NCBI RefSeq assembly: GCF_000369525.1
Contig: NZ_KB850072.1
Location: 928,760 to 992,759, forward strand
Direction: 5' to 3'
Length of the DNA: 64,000 nt
Source: Acinetobacter higginsii
Lineage (GTDB): Bacteria > Pseudomonadota > Gammaproteobacteria > Pseudomonadales > Moraxellaceae
The translations under genes and the position numbers were made by a program. Of the stretch, positions 17,403-25,641 are shown in pieces (position 1 is the first letter of the stretch; each line of letters begins with the position of its first letter). The notes under the pieces are model-generated. The model searched no databases. It saw nothing but the letters and a program-made list of their open reading frames with translations, and was not told the origin of the DNA.

Positions 17403-17984
17403 ATGGGAATTAATTTAGAAAAGGGTCAAAAAATTAGTTTGCAAAAAGCAGATGGCAGCAGCTTACAACAAATTTTTTTGGGTGTGGGCTGGGACGTTGC
17501 GAAAAGCAAAGGCTTTTTCGGCTTTGGTGGTGGTGGTGGGAATATTGACCTTGATGCCTCTGTCATTTTATTTGATGATAACAAACAAGTATTGGATGTC
17601 GTTTACTTTGGTCAATTGCAAAGTAAGGATGGCAGTATCCATCATTCGGGCGATAACTTAACTGGTGAGGGCGATGGTGATGATGAAGTCATTCGTGTTA
17701 ATTTGAACCAGATTCCAGCACAAGTAAAATCGTTGGTATTTACTGTGAGCAGTTTCCGTGGACAGACCTTTGAGAAAGTTGAAAATGCATTCTGTCGTTT
17801 GGTGGATCAATCCAGCAATCAGGAAATTGCAAGCTATAAGCTGTCTTCACAAGGCGCACATACTGGTTTGATTATTGCAAAAATTTATCGCCACAATGAT
17901 GCATGGAAAATGCATGCGATTGGTGAAAATGTGCATGGTCGTACCTTCCAAGATATCGTACCTTATGCTTTACCACATATCTAA
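17403..17984 (+). CDS. TerD-family protein (last paralogue)
   Basis: 193 residues. It begins MGINLEKGQKISL, with a glycine-rich insertion (GFFGFGGGGGN) before IDLDASVILFD, then the intact calcium loop [13 protein letters not shown] near residue 83. The insertion pairs it with the protein at 739 and sets both apart from the TerD/TerE-like pair, matching the TerX/TerZ sort of paralogue. A GAGGAG ribosome site precedes ATG 17403. It is the final gene of the island; a terminator follows. Confidence 0.88.
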   Translation: MGINLEKGQKISLQKADGSSLQQIFLGVGWDVAKSKGFFGFGGGGGNIDLDASVILFDDNKQVLDVVYFGQLQSKDGSIHHSGDNLTGEGDGDDEVIRVNLNQIPAQVKSLVFTVSSFRGQTFEKVENAFCRLVDQSSNQEIASYKLSSQGAHTGLIIAKIYRHNDAWKMHAIGENVHGRTFQDIVPYALPHI

Positions 17985-18005
17985 TGATTTAAATTGATCA
18001 TGGCC

Positions 18006-18033
18006 TGCCGCAATCGCTCAATACATTGCGGCA
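18006..18033. terminator. Terminator between the Ter island and the thioesterase operon
   Basis: Nine-base arms TGCCGCAAT (18006-18014) and ATTGCGGCA (18025-18033) with a 10-base loop lie between convergent genes. The trailing TGTTTATTT is a moderate U-tract on the + strand. Confidence 0.65.
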
Positions 18034-18055
18034 TGTTTATTTCTGCAATCTGAAA

Positions 18056-18490
18056 TTATAATAAATAGTGGTTTAGAACATCCCGCATTGCTTCTGGAAT
18101 GGTGGTGCTTTTTCGGCTTATCCGATCCACAAAGACATGGACAAAATGCCCTTGAGCAGCAGCCTCGTGCTGACCTTGTTTAAAGATCGCCAACTCGTAT
18201 CTAAGTGATGAGTTTCCTACTTTGCCAATCGCTACACCTACTTCAATGATTTCTGGAAACGACAGTTCCTGTTGAAAGCTACAAGCCGAATCAACCACTA
18301 GACCAATAATTTCACTGTGATGAATATCAAAACCTGTTTTCTGAATCAGTAATGAATTGGCTGCAGTATCAAAATAACTATAATAAGTCACGTTGTTGAC
18401 GTGGCCGTAAATATCATTATCGGCCCAACGGGTCTGGATTGGAAAAAAGAACTTAAATTGTTCGCGTCGTTTTAAAGTCGGTTTGCTCAT
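18056..18490 (-). CDS. 4HBT-type acyl-CoA thioesterase
   Basis: 144 residues with a single hotdog fold. The motif DNDIYGHVNNVTYYSYFD near residue 24 is the 4-hydroxybenzoyl-CoA thioesterase (YbgC/FadM-like) signature, with the catalytic Asp followed by GHVNN. It should hydrolyse an acyl-CoA in the cytoplasm; chain preference is unknown. Its ATG overlaps the dehydrogenase stop (ATGA), so it is the second gene of a two-gene operon. Pairing with an alcohol dehydrogenase hints at clearing acyl-CoA or aldehyde intermediates, but that is inference. Confidence 0.85.
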   Translation of the reverse strand: MSKPTLKRREQFKFFFPIQTRWADNDIYGHVNNVTYYSYFDTAANSLLIQKTGFDIHHSEIIGLVVDSACSFQQELSFPEIIEVGVAIGKVGNSSLRYELAIFKQGQHEAAAQGHFVHVFVDRISRKSTTIPEAMRDVLNHYLL

Positions 18491-19647
18491 GCATAAATCG
18501 CCTGATAGATCTGTAATGCGTCTTGTTCGGTCATTTCTCTTGGATTGTTCTGCAACAGTCGAGTTTGCAGCATGGCATCTTTGGCAAGTTGTGGTAATTT
18601 CGCTTCAGCAATATCGAGTTCTTTTAACTTCAAGGTTAAGCCACTTTGGTCCAGATGATTCTGCATATGGTCTATAAACAGGTCGCAAAGGCCATCGGTA
18701 CAACCCGTACTTCGAGGGTCTAGTAATTGCATCAATTCTGCATAGTGTTGTTTGGCTTTGGGTGCATTAAATTTTAAAACTTCAACCAGCACCAATGCAT
18801 TGGTATGTCCATGCGAAAGGTGAAAATGCCCACCCAATGGGTATGCGAGGGCATGTACCGCACCAACGGGGGCATTGGCAAAGGCTTGACCAGCTAACAT
18901 AGAGCCCACCAACATGTTTTGGCGTGCCTCTAAGTCAGCCCCATTTTTCAAGACTTTGGCTAAATTATGATTAAGTAATTTCAATGCATTTTTAGCCAGC
19001 ATATCGGCATAAAAATTCTTTTTAATATTTGAGGTATAAGCCTCAATGGCATGCACCATGGCATCGATGCCTGTCGCCGCAGTAAGATGCGCAGGTAAAC
19101 CTTGAGTGAAAGTCGCATCTAAAATGGCAACATCGGCATATAAAATTGGTGAAACCACGCCCATTTTGGTGGTTGCACCTGTAGTCACAATTGAAATGGG
19201 AGTGACTTCTGAACCTGTGCCCGCTGTGGTCGGGATGTGAATCAGTGGTAAACGCGGGGCTTTGGCTTGGTTTACGCCGTAGATTTCACTGAGGTTTTGT
19301 TGTTGTTCAGGATGTGCCAGCAAGGCAATGATTTTGGCCACATCCATTGAACTACCGCCACCAAAACCGATGATCACATCTATCTTTTCTTGTTTCGCAA
19401 AATCAACAGCTTCCAGCACAATATGTTCTGGTGGATCTGCTTGGATATCGGAATAAATAATGTATTCAAGACTAATCTGATTCAGAATTTTTAAAATGGG
19501 TTGATGCAATTGATGTTGTATCATTCCTGCATCGGTTACGATGAGTGCCTTATGATAATTTTGTTGTGTTAAAACACTTTTAAGTTCTTGTATTGAACCT
19601 AGCCCCGCAATGATGTTCGGAACAGTTTGAAATTGAAACGAGTTCAT
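18487..19647 (-). CDS. Iron-containing (group III) alcohol dehydrogenase
   Basis: About 386 residues. The NAD-binding GFGGGSSMDVAK near residue 92 and the metal ligands in ATGIDAMVHAIEAY and HALAYPLGGHFHLSHGHTN define the group III alcohol dehydrogenase family. It interconverts an alcohol and an aldehyde or ketone using NAD(P). ATG 19647 is preferred over 19668 because AAGGATG lies directly upstream of it. It is the first gene of an operon with the thioesterase. A TATAAA-like -10 box (GATATAAAAA) sits just upstream on the minus strand. Substrate cannot be assigned. Confidence 0.86.
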   Translation of the reverse strand: MNSFQFQTVPNIIAGLGSIQELKSVLTQQNYHKALIVTDAGMIQHQLHQPILKILNQISLEYIIYSDIQADPPEHIVLEAVDFAKQEKIDVIIGFGGGSSMDVAKIIALLAHPEQQQNLSEIYGVNQAKAPRLPLIHIPTTAGTGSEVTPISIVTTGATTKMGVVSPILYADVAILDATFTQGLPAHLTAATGIDAMVHAIEAYTSNIKKNFYADMLAKNALKLLNHNLAKVLKNGADLEARQNMLVGSMLAGQAFANAPVGAVHALAYPLGGHFHLSHGHTNALVLVEVLKFNAPKAKQHYAELMQLLDPRSTGCTDGLCDLFIDHMQNHLDQSGLTLKLKELDIAEAKLPQLAKDAMLQTRLLQNNPREMTEQDALQIYQAIYA

Positions 19648-19940
19648 ACATACATCCTTATTTTTCATAATAAATACAACATTTTTATATCATGTGACTA
19701 TAAGTTTCACTGTCTAAATAAATTAACATAAGGCGTTCCTAAAAAGTGTAGCTCTGAGCAAGAAAAGAAGAAAAAGGTATTTGTTCTCGTCATTAATAAA
19801 TAGTCATCTTAGGACAGTCTAGTCATATTCTTAAATTAATTAAACAAAAAAGGATTTCTTCTGTCCTCATTTAACATTAATAAAACTGGTTGTAAGTTCT
19901 AATATAGAACTAATTTTAATTTTAAGTAACCCATGTAAAA

Positions 19941-21038
19941 ATGTTTATGTTAGCTTCAAGTCATTTAGGGCCAAAGGGCATTAAAGATATAGTTAATAGC
20001 AAATTAGCTAAGTTTTCAGGATATTTATTAGGTGCTGTAACCCCAAAGAAACAGAGTACACTTCCTAAAGCTTTTGAATTAAGCCCACATATTGACTATA
20101 AGCGATATGGAAGTACACATTACGGGATCATGGTACCAGACTTGCCTGAACCATATCGTTATCTCTCTTGGGCTTCAGTGATAGGTTATGTTGGCTTTCC
20201 GATAACAGACTCAGAATATCAAATGTCCATTAGAGGAAAAGGTGATACCGCGTCATTGGTCCATGGGACAGCTTTATCTTCTACTGAAGAAGCATTTAAA
20301 ACATATTCAATAGTTGATGATATACAGTTCAGTGAAAAGCCATTTTCTGTCATTTTTAACAATGAAACTTCTCTCACAGAAATTGACAATGGGTTTCTTC
20401 TAACTACAAAAAGAGAAGATTTGCAAATTGAAATACATTTGGTACCTACCGGAGCAATCACATGGTTTGCATATGGTTCTTTATACAAGCATTTCAGTGT
20501 ATTGATGAAATATGAAGGACGAATGATTCAAAATGATGAAAGTATAGAAGTAAATGGGCTTTGCACCCTTGAATCATGGAAAGCTATAGCAACATCAATG
20601 CTAAAAAATCAAACATTAGTAAATGCTATCCAAATTCCTGTAAAGATTTTCAGTTATCAAGTAATTAACTTAGATGATGAACAGCAATTGGTGCTGGCTT
20701 TTATTTGTTATGAAGATCAACCTATTTTAACATCAGTCTATTACCGTCATATCGATGGTACTTCAATTCAATTTAATGGTGATATAAGGTTTGAAGTTAC
20801 TAAGAATAAGGTTGAACCTCAGATAACACCTGATGGTTATAGCATGTATGTACCAGAAACATTTGAATGGATTGCATATCACGATAATTTGAAGATTTTA
20901 GAAATCAGAGCAGAAGTAGATACCGCATATTGCTATGGTTTAGCGGCTGGTTATGTTTCTTCGTATAAGTGGCAAGGAATGTTCCAAGGGAAAGATCTTA
21001 TTGGCAGAGGGTATTTAGAGTATATCGATAGACGTTAA
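19941..21038 (+). CDS. Conserved protein of unknown function, possibly lipocalin-like
   Basis: 365 residues, not confidently recognised; I believe it matches an uncharacterised family (DUF6670-like) seen in Acinetobacter. There is no clear signal peptide or membrane helix. It is beta-rich, and the C-terminal SSYKWQGMFQGKDLIGRGY near residue 340 resembles the closing strand of CrtC/AttH lipocalin-like proteins. It stands alone: 290 bases from the dehydrogenase and followed by its own terminator. The ribosome site before ATG 19941 is poor; ATG 19947 is an alternative. Codon use is more AT-rich than in the Ter island, consistent with an accessory region. Confidence 0.7.
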   Translation: MFMLASSHLGPKGIKDIVNSKLAKFSGYLLGAVTPKKQSTLPKAFELSPHIDYKRYGSTHYGIMVPDLPEPYRYLSWASVIGYVGFPITDSEYQMSIRGKGDTASLVHGTALSSTEEAFKTYSIVDDIQFSEKPFSVIFNNETSLTEIDNGFLLTTKREDLQIEIHLVPTGAITWFAYGSLYKHFSVLMKYEGRMIQNDESIEVNGLCTLESWKAIATSMLKNQTLVNAIQIPVKIFSYQVINLDDEQQLVLAFICYEDQPILTSVYYRHIDGTSIQFNGDIRFEVTKNKVEPQITPDGYSMYVPETFEWIAYHDNLKILEIRAEVDTAYCYGLAAGYVSSYKWQGMFQGKDLIGRGYLEYIDRR

Positions 21039-21071
21039 AAAAATTAACTTAAGAATGAACTGAATAATTTT

Positions 21072-21099
21072 AAAAAAGTCCTCTGATGAGGGCTTTTTT
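21072..21099 (+). terminator. Terminator of the lipocalin-like gene
   Basis: Twelve-base arms with one G-T wobble, AAAAAAGTCCTC and GAGGGCTTTTTT, enclose a TGAT loop and end in a T-run. Confidence 0.88.
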
Positions 21100-21168
21100 A
21101 ATTAAAGTGATTCGACCTTAAATTTTCAATGCGTCTATCAGCTTTGTATTCGAATACCGACTAAGAAA

Positions 21169-21504
21169 TTAAAAAGCATCAGTTTTATAAAGTGGGATTA
21201 CTACATTCTTTTTTAGTTTTGGCATAAGCGTTTCAATTAAAATTAGTGTAGATAGTGAAGTCAAAAGCATCAACAAAACTTCTAGAGAATGACTTAATAG
21301 GAATAGTATCGTGTAAAACACAGAAAAGCATAGAAGACTGACCAAAAAATTTTTAAAATACAGTGTGATAAATACAGAGTATAAGAGTGAGGAAAAGAAT
21401 AAATTAAAGTTTTGGTTCATTCCCATCTTGTCAAACACGATTATAACTAGAGAAATAATTATTACAGAAAGAGCAAAAATAAAAAAATTCTTGATGATAT
21501 TCAT
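21169..21504 (-). CDS. Small integral membrane protein of unknown function
   Basis: 111 residues, not recognised. Three or four hydrophobic segments alternate with short polar loops: residues about 4-25, 33-50, 52-75 and 78-92. It ends in a short basic, polar tail (MPKLKKNVVIPLYKTDAF). An AGAGGAA ribosome site lies well placed before ATG 21504. No neighbour gives context; the lipocalin-like gene is convergent. It could be a small inner-membrane or immunity-type protein, but nothing in the sequence decides. Confidence 0.55.
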   Translation of the reverse strand: MNIIKNFFIFALSVIIISLVIIVFDKMGMNQNFNLFFSSLLYSVFITLYFKNFLVSLLCFSVFYTILFLLSHSLEVLLMLLTSLSTLILIETLMPKLKKNVVIPLYKTDAF

Positions 21505-21533
21505 TGTTTTTCCTCTAATTCAAGTTGAAAAGA

Positions 21534-21575
21534 AAATCCCCACCTTTAAGGGCCTCATCTCAAAGGTGGGGATTT
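21534..21575 (-). terminator. Orphan 14-base-pair hairpin
   Basis: Perfect arms AAATCCCCACCTTT (21534-21547) and AAAGGTGGGGATTT (21562-21575) with a 14-base loop. On the minus strand it is followed by TCTTTTC, so it could terminate a leftward transcript, but no gene lies directly upstream (21576-22049). It may end a small RNA or be left from a lost gene. Confidence 0.5.
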
Positions 21576-22049
21576 GTGTGTACACCATTTTTAAAGTAAG
21601 CCTATCTATTGGTTTTGTCGTCTAAAATAATCATGGCTAGAATTTTAAACTCAATAAAAATAATGGATTATCGAAATACTGGTGTATGAGAAAATTATAG
21701 TTATTCAAAAATCTAACGGTATAATCTTTGGCTTACATGATCATAAGAAATCTCGCACATTTGATTGTTATTTGATCAATAAATAGTTGGAATAAAAATT
21801 TAATATTTATTTATATCAAATCCTTAATTTTAATATCTCTGAAATTCTCAAAAATCCATTAATATTTTTTAACAGAAGTATGGCAGAAGGAATACGTAAT
21901 GAAGTAAAAAATTAAAATAGTATTAAAAAACAAATGCATGTATTGTATTAGACGGTTTTATTGTAGTTGCTGATCCTATAGACTTTTCACTTTAGTCGGT
22001 AGATTTAGCTTTTACCTATTATGTAATTTTATAGCTGGAAGTGATAAAA
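21576..22049. other. AT-rich stretch without a recognisable gene
   Basis: About 470 bases, very AT-rich, with stops in all frames and no convincing start and ribosome-site pair except the BLUF gene's at its end. Promoter elements for the BLUF pair are presumably here but none stands out. Confidence 0.5.
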
Positions 22050-22499
22050 ATGGAGTTCGTGAGAGTTTTATACGCAAGCAAGGCCACCAATATCTATCCA
22101 GATCTTAAACAGGATTTGATAAAAATCTTGGATACAGCTGTAGATTTCAATTCTCGAAATGAAATTACAGGCGTTCTTTACTATGGGCATGGATACTTTG
22201 TTCAGTGTTTAGAAGGGCGTAAGAGTAAAATTGATGAGCTTTTCTATGAAAAAATTTTAAAAGATGATCGTCATAAAAACTGAGAAATTTTATTTTATGA
22301 AAAATGTGATTTTGGACTTTTTAAACGTTGGAACATGAAGTTTGCACCAATTAATAAAAGATTAGGGGACTTCTTTTTAGAAAACCATAGAGATGATTTT
22401 AATCCTTTCTTACTTACTACAAACTCAATACCATCATTCATTGAGCTTCTAGCTTCAGAGTATGCAACAGAGCCATATGTTTTTGAAGTAAATGACTAG
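22050..22499 (+). pseudogene. BLUF-domain photoreceptor interrupted by one in-frame stop
   Basis: Read through, this is a 149-codon BLUF protein like its neighbour. Residues 1-77 hold the flavin-binding core: RVLYAS with the key Tyr, FNSRNEITGVLYY with the key Asn, and GYFVQCLEG with the key Gln. A TGA at 22281-22283 then stops translation. The same frame stays open for 71 more codons with clear homology to the intact copy (WNMKFAP against WSMKYVQ) until TAG at 22497. So it is a recent nonsense mutation, or a sequencing error. The GGAAGTG ribosome site favours ATG 22050. A 77-residue BLUF core could still be made but would lack the C-terminal helices. Confidence 0.8.
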
Positions 22500-22538
22500 T
22501 ACCAAATTTTAACCATGCATCGTACATGAGAGAAGAAA

Positions 22539-23006
22539 ATGAAGATTCAATTGTGCTATGCAAGTTCACGACAAGGTCTTGCTGACGATCTGATTGATGA
22601 TCTAAGCAATATCCTGACTGTAGCAAGAGACTTTAATTCCAAGAATGCTGTATTTGGAGTTTTGTATTATGCAAATAATGCATTCTTCCAATGTTTAGAA
22701 GGGGAAGACTTTATTGTTTTACCTTTATTCGAAAGTATCAAAAAAGACGCTAGACATAACAGTATTATTGAATTTGAAGTTAAAAAAATTCAGAAGTATA
22801 GTTTTAAAAACTGGTCTATGAAGTATGTTCAAAAAAGCTCGAAAGTAGATATTTTCTTTAATCGGTTAGGCTGTGAAGAATTTATCCCATCTGTTTTGAA
22901 TGATCAGAATTTGAATGGATTGCTTGAAGCATTATTGAATGAAAATCAAACTCGCGTTCGTAAAAGAGTGGGTTTAAATCAAAGAGGTATTCACCCATAT
23001 CTTTGA
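22539..23006 (+). CDS. blsA: BLUF-domain blue-light sensor, BlsA-like
   Basis: 155 residues: an N-terminal BLUF domain (QLCYAS with flavin-facing Tyr, FNSKNAVFGVLYY with Asn, AFFQCLEG with Gln) and a C-terminal helical part of about 60 residues ending GLNQRGIHPYL. Size and layout match BlsA of Acinetobacter, a flavin-bound short BLUF protein that alters motility, biofilm and metabolism by binding transcription regulators in the dark or light. It lies 39 bases after the broken BLUF gene, so the two were once a co-transcribed pair. The ribosome site is GAGAGAAG before ATG 22539. The species may have more BLUF paralogues, so the symbol is tentative. Confidence 0.82.
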   Translation: MKIQLCYASSRQGLADDLIDDLSNILTVARDFNSKNAVFGVLYYANNAFFQCLEGEDFIVLPLFESIKKDARHNSIIEFEVKKIQKYSFKNWSMKYVQKSSKVDIFFNRLGCEEFIPSVLNDQNLNGLLEALLNENQTRVRKRVGLNQRGIHPYL

Positions 23007-23068
23007 AAAAATTGATTGAAGCTTATGGGGGGATAGGTTTTTAGGTAAATGTGTATTGTATCAGTGGT

Positions 23069-23329
23069 TCAGGAATATCTAATTTTACCCATAGAGTTAA
23101 TTTCAATGACCTTGTAAAGCTTGTTCTTATAATGAATTACTTTATTGACATACGCATTGTCTAGCTCATCCCATATATCAAAGTTAAAAAACTCGGCTGT
23201 TTCAGCATAAATCCATAGCCAATTTGAAACTCTATTGTTGTGGGCTGAGTCGTACACGGAGTCTTGCACTTTTTGGAGCTTATGTAACTTTAAGTCTTCA
23301 TCCTGAAGAACCACTGCATTAATCTTCAA
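23069..23329 (-). CDS. Short hypothetical protein, possibly a gene fragment
   Basis: 86 residues, not recognised. The aromatic, acidic body (SNWLWIYAETAEFFNF, then IHYKNKLYKVIEINS) reads like real protein rather than noise. However, the only start available in this frame is a TTG at 23329, within a T-run and lacking a ribosome site. It may be the 3-prime end of a longer gene that has decayed, as has its minus-strand neighbour. It could also be a small immunity or regulatory protein with a non-ATG start. Confidence 0.35.
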   Translation of the reverse strand: MKINAVVLQDEDLKLHKLQKVQDSVYDSAHNNRVSNWLWIYAETAEFFNFDIWDELDNAYVNKVIHYKNKLYKVIEINSMGKIRYS

Positions 23330-23497
23330 AAAAATGCTTCTTAAAAAATATAGGTAGATGTAATTTTATACAATTCGAGGATAGAGTCACATTTCAGAAT
23401 GTAAAATAATTTTTAAGAAAAATTAGGAGATGTAACGGTCTATACTGGCTTCTTATTTAAGTAAACGTTGTACAGTAGGCCTATAATTTGAGAGATC

Positions 23498-23850
23498 TTA
23501 ATTTTTAGGAATCTCAGGCCCCGTTGGCTTTCCCACCTCCCTAATAAATCGTTCTTCCATTGCGCTATACTGTTTAAAGTTTTCACGGGCTTGGTTCAGT
23601 AATGGTGCGTTTACTTAAGCGCGAAAGTCATGATCTTCTGCTTTACTGGATCAGCCTCTAAGAAATATACTGGAGAGATGTCATAGCCGCCGTTATATGG
23701 TTCATCTTTAGTTAAATAGCCCAGCATAAACATGGCTAAAACATTCTATTTCTCTATTCGTCTTCGTAATCACACTGAAATTTGTGTAAAAGTTCTCATA
23801 AGAGGACTTGTTTCATCAGTTAATCTGTTCAAAGTGTGACTTTACGATTC
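23498..23850 (-). pseudogene. Decayed minus-strand gene, product unknown
   Basis: Two protein-like stretches lie in different minus-strand frames. From 23733 leftward, MFMLGYLTKDEPYNGG continues to FLEADPVKQKIMTFALK and a stop. Immediately after, in another frame, VNAPLLNQARENFKQYS continues to VGKPTGPEIPKN and a stop at 23498. Joined, they look like the C-terminal 80 residues of one protein with a frameshift. Further fragments (DETSPLMRTFTQISV) lie to the right in yet another frame. The family is not recognised; C-terminal parts of type VI immunity-like proteins came to mind, but that is a guess. Confidence 0.5.
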
Positions 23851-23887
23851 ATATTTGTTAAGTGATTCACCCATATATTTTTTATCT

Positions 23888-24520
23888 TTAGATCAGCATG
23901 CCGTCTTGTTCAATTTTTTCTGCTGCCTTCCAACTTGGTAGTGAGCTTAAACGTTCTACATAACTTTTAATATATGGATAATTTTCACCTTGTTCCATAT
24001 GATGAATTAAGCCGTGAAGCCCAAATCCCATCATAAAGTCTGCCCCTGTTAAACGATCATCCACTAAAAAATTTTTATCTTTTAAATAATCATTTAAAAA
24101 ACCAAAAACTTTATCAAACTCAACTTGAGTATAGTTTTCTAGAAACACCAATTTCGTACCATGCTTAGCTTCTATCTGATTAAACGTTTTTAATAAAAAT
24201 GGCACCATAGCAGAGCTTTCAGCGAAGTGAATCCATTGTAGATATTCTGCATAAATAGCGTCATTTATATCTGGTGCAAGGTGTGGAGCAAGTCTTTGAA
24301 TCAACAACTCTACTATAGCACCTGATTCCGCAATCACTTTACCTTCCCATTCAATTACAGGAGATTTTCCTAAAGGATGAATGGCTTTTAGTGACTCAGG
24401 TGCCAAATGAGTCGTTAAGTCACGGTAATAGCGTTGCAATTGATATGGTTGTTTGATTTCTTCGAGTAACCACAAAATTCGGAAAGAACGTGATTGGTCT
24501 AAGTGATGTAATGTAATCAT
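23888..24520 (-). CDS. Glutathione S-transferase family protein
   Basis: About 210 residues with the two-domain transferase fold. The N-terminal thioredoxin-like half has HHLDQSRSFRILWLLEE near residue 5 and the glutathione-contacting GKSPVIEWEGKVIAESGAI near residue 51. The helical half contains LTGADFMMGFGLHGL near residue 167. It resembles the Gtt1-like bacterial/fungal class that conjugates glutathione to electrophiles in the cytoplasm. MITLHHL at 24520 is chosen as start, since the longer reading frame adds 19 residues unlike the family. It stands alone with its promoter to the right. Confidence 0.85.
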   Translation of the reverse strand: MITLHHLDQSRSFRILWLLEEIKQPYQLQRYYRDLTTHLAPESLKAIHPLGKSPVIEWEGKVIAESGAIVELLIQRLAPHLAPDINDAIYAEYLQWIHFAESSAMVPFLLKTFNQIEAKHGTKLVFLENYTQVEFDKVFGFLNDYLKDKNFLVDDRLTGADFMMGFGLHGLIHHMEQGENYPYIKSYVERLSSLPSWKAAEKIEQDGMLI

Positions 24521-25118
24521 GATAATACCTGCTTTAAAAATCTTATGGGTCATTTCCCCAAATTTTACGGTTTCCAATATACGCTTAAGTTTACAGATAG
24601 TGCTGTTTATCTACTTAAATAATAGTCGAACTGCTATAGCAAATATGAAAAAGCAAATGTTTTCAATGTTTGAAGTTGCAGAGCAGGATTAAGTGATTCC
24701 TTAATCAAAATGTATCTTAACTTTTTCAACAATCATTCTTAGTCTTTGATAGAGGTGGCGTGAGTCGAATGCGCTTCCGCAAAAACCGTATTCTTTGAGC
24801 GTTTTTTGCATTTTAGCTTTATATAATTGACCTTTAAACATTCAGTTTCTTTATGAGCTTGGTTGTTCAGTGTGGTTTCATGCAACGGTTGTGAGTGGTA
24901 CACATTGTTAATTCCAAAAAAGTACATATTCATACAGAATATTCAAAAGAGACAAACACTATTTCCTTTCAAATCAAAGCAATTTTTGACAAAATAGCTG
25001 ATGTCAGAAAGGTCAATTCAGGCATAATGACATTTAATCGTTTTGCGTTTATTTTGCAGGAATTTTGCATGCAATATTTTAATCTCCTTATAAAACATAA
25101 TGTTGGAATATTTTTCTG
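24521..25118. other. Intergenic region between the transferase and phosphatase genes
   Basis: About 600 AT-rich bases between divergent genes. Two overlapping opposite-strand reading frames exist (24739-24933 minus, 24895-25119 plus), but neither has a ribosome site or protein-like composition. No repeat, RNA or clear operator was found. Confidence 0.5.
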
Positions 25119-25628
25119 ATGGCTACACAATATAAGGTGTTATGTGTCTGTTTAGGGAATATTTGTCGATCTCCAACTGCGGAGGCGATTCTCAGACATT
25201 ATTGTGATGTGCATGGCCTAAATGTCACGGTCGACTCTGCTGGGACCAGTAATTACCATCCGAACAAAGCACCAGATCTACGTAGTCAAAAACATGCTGC
25301 AAAACGTGGTTATGATTTATCTGCTTTACGGGCTAGACAGATTGTTTTAGCAGACTTTGTTGAATTTGATTTGATTTTAGCAATGGACCATGAAAACTTC
25401 GATGATATTCAAACACTCATGTCTCAAGCTGTGCAACAGTTTGGTAGACATCAGATTCGCGCCAAGTTGGCATTGATGAGTAAACATGATCCTCAATTTA
25501 GTCAACAAGCTGTACCAGATCCTTATTATGGTGGTGCAGATGGATTTGATCGAGTACTTGATCAGTGTGAATCCAGCAGCCAAGCATGGATCGATATTTT
25601 TAAAAAGCAAATGAAAGCAGGGCAATAG
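25119..25628 (+). CDS. Low-molecular-weight protein tyrosine phosphatase
   Basis: 169 residues. The P-loop CLGNICRSPTAE near residue 11 has the nucleophilic Cys and the Arg-Ser that hold phosphate. The acid loop DPYYGG near residue 131 supplies the general-acid Asp. It dephosphorylates tyrosine-phosphorylated proteins in the cytoplasm. No tyrosine kinase or capsule genes are near, so it is probably the housekeeping copy found beside murB rather than a Wzb protein. The ribosome site before ATG 25119 is weak (TTGGAA, 10 bases away). murB follows after 13 bases, suggesting one operon with the three genes downstream. Confidence 0.88.
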   Translation: MATQYKVLCVCLGNICRSPTAEAILRHYCDVHGLNVTVDSAGTSNYHPNKAPDLRSQKHAAKRGYDLSALRARQIVLADFVEFDLILAMDHENFDDIQTLMSQAVQQFGRHQIRAKLALMSKHDPQFSQQAVPDPYYGGADGFDRVLDQCESSSQAWIDIFKKQMKAGQ

Positions 25629-25641
25629 GATTTAATTTAAT

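Noticed and set aside
22281-22283. TGA in the BLUF gene as selenocysteine or programmed read-through
   Set aside because: BLUF proteins use no selenocysteine there and no insertion-type hairpin follows; a simple nonsense mutation is more likely.
24739-25119. Two overlapping opposite frames (24739-24933 minus and 24895-25119 plus)
   Set aside because: Both lack ribosome sites and protein-like composition; the region is an AT-rich promoter gap.
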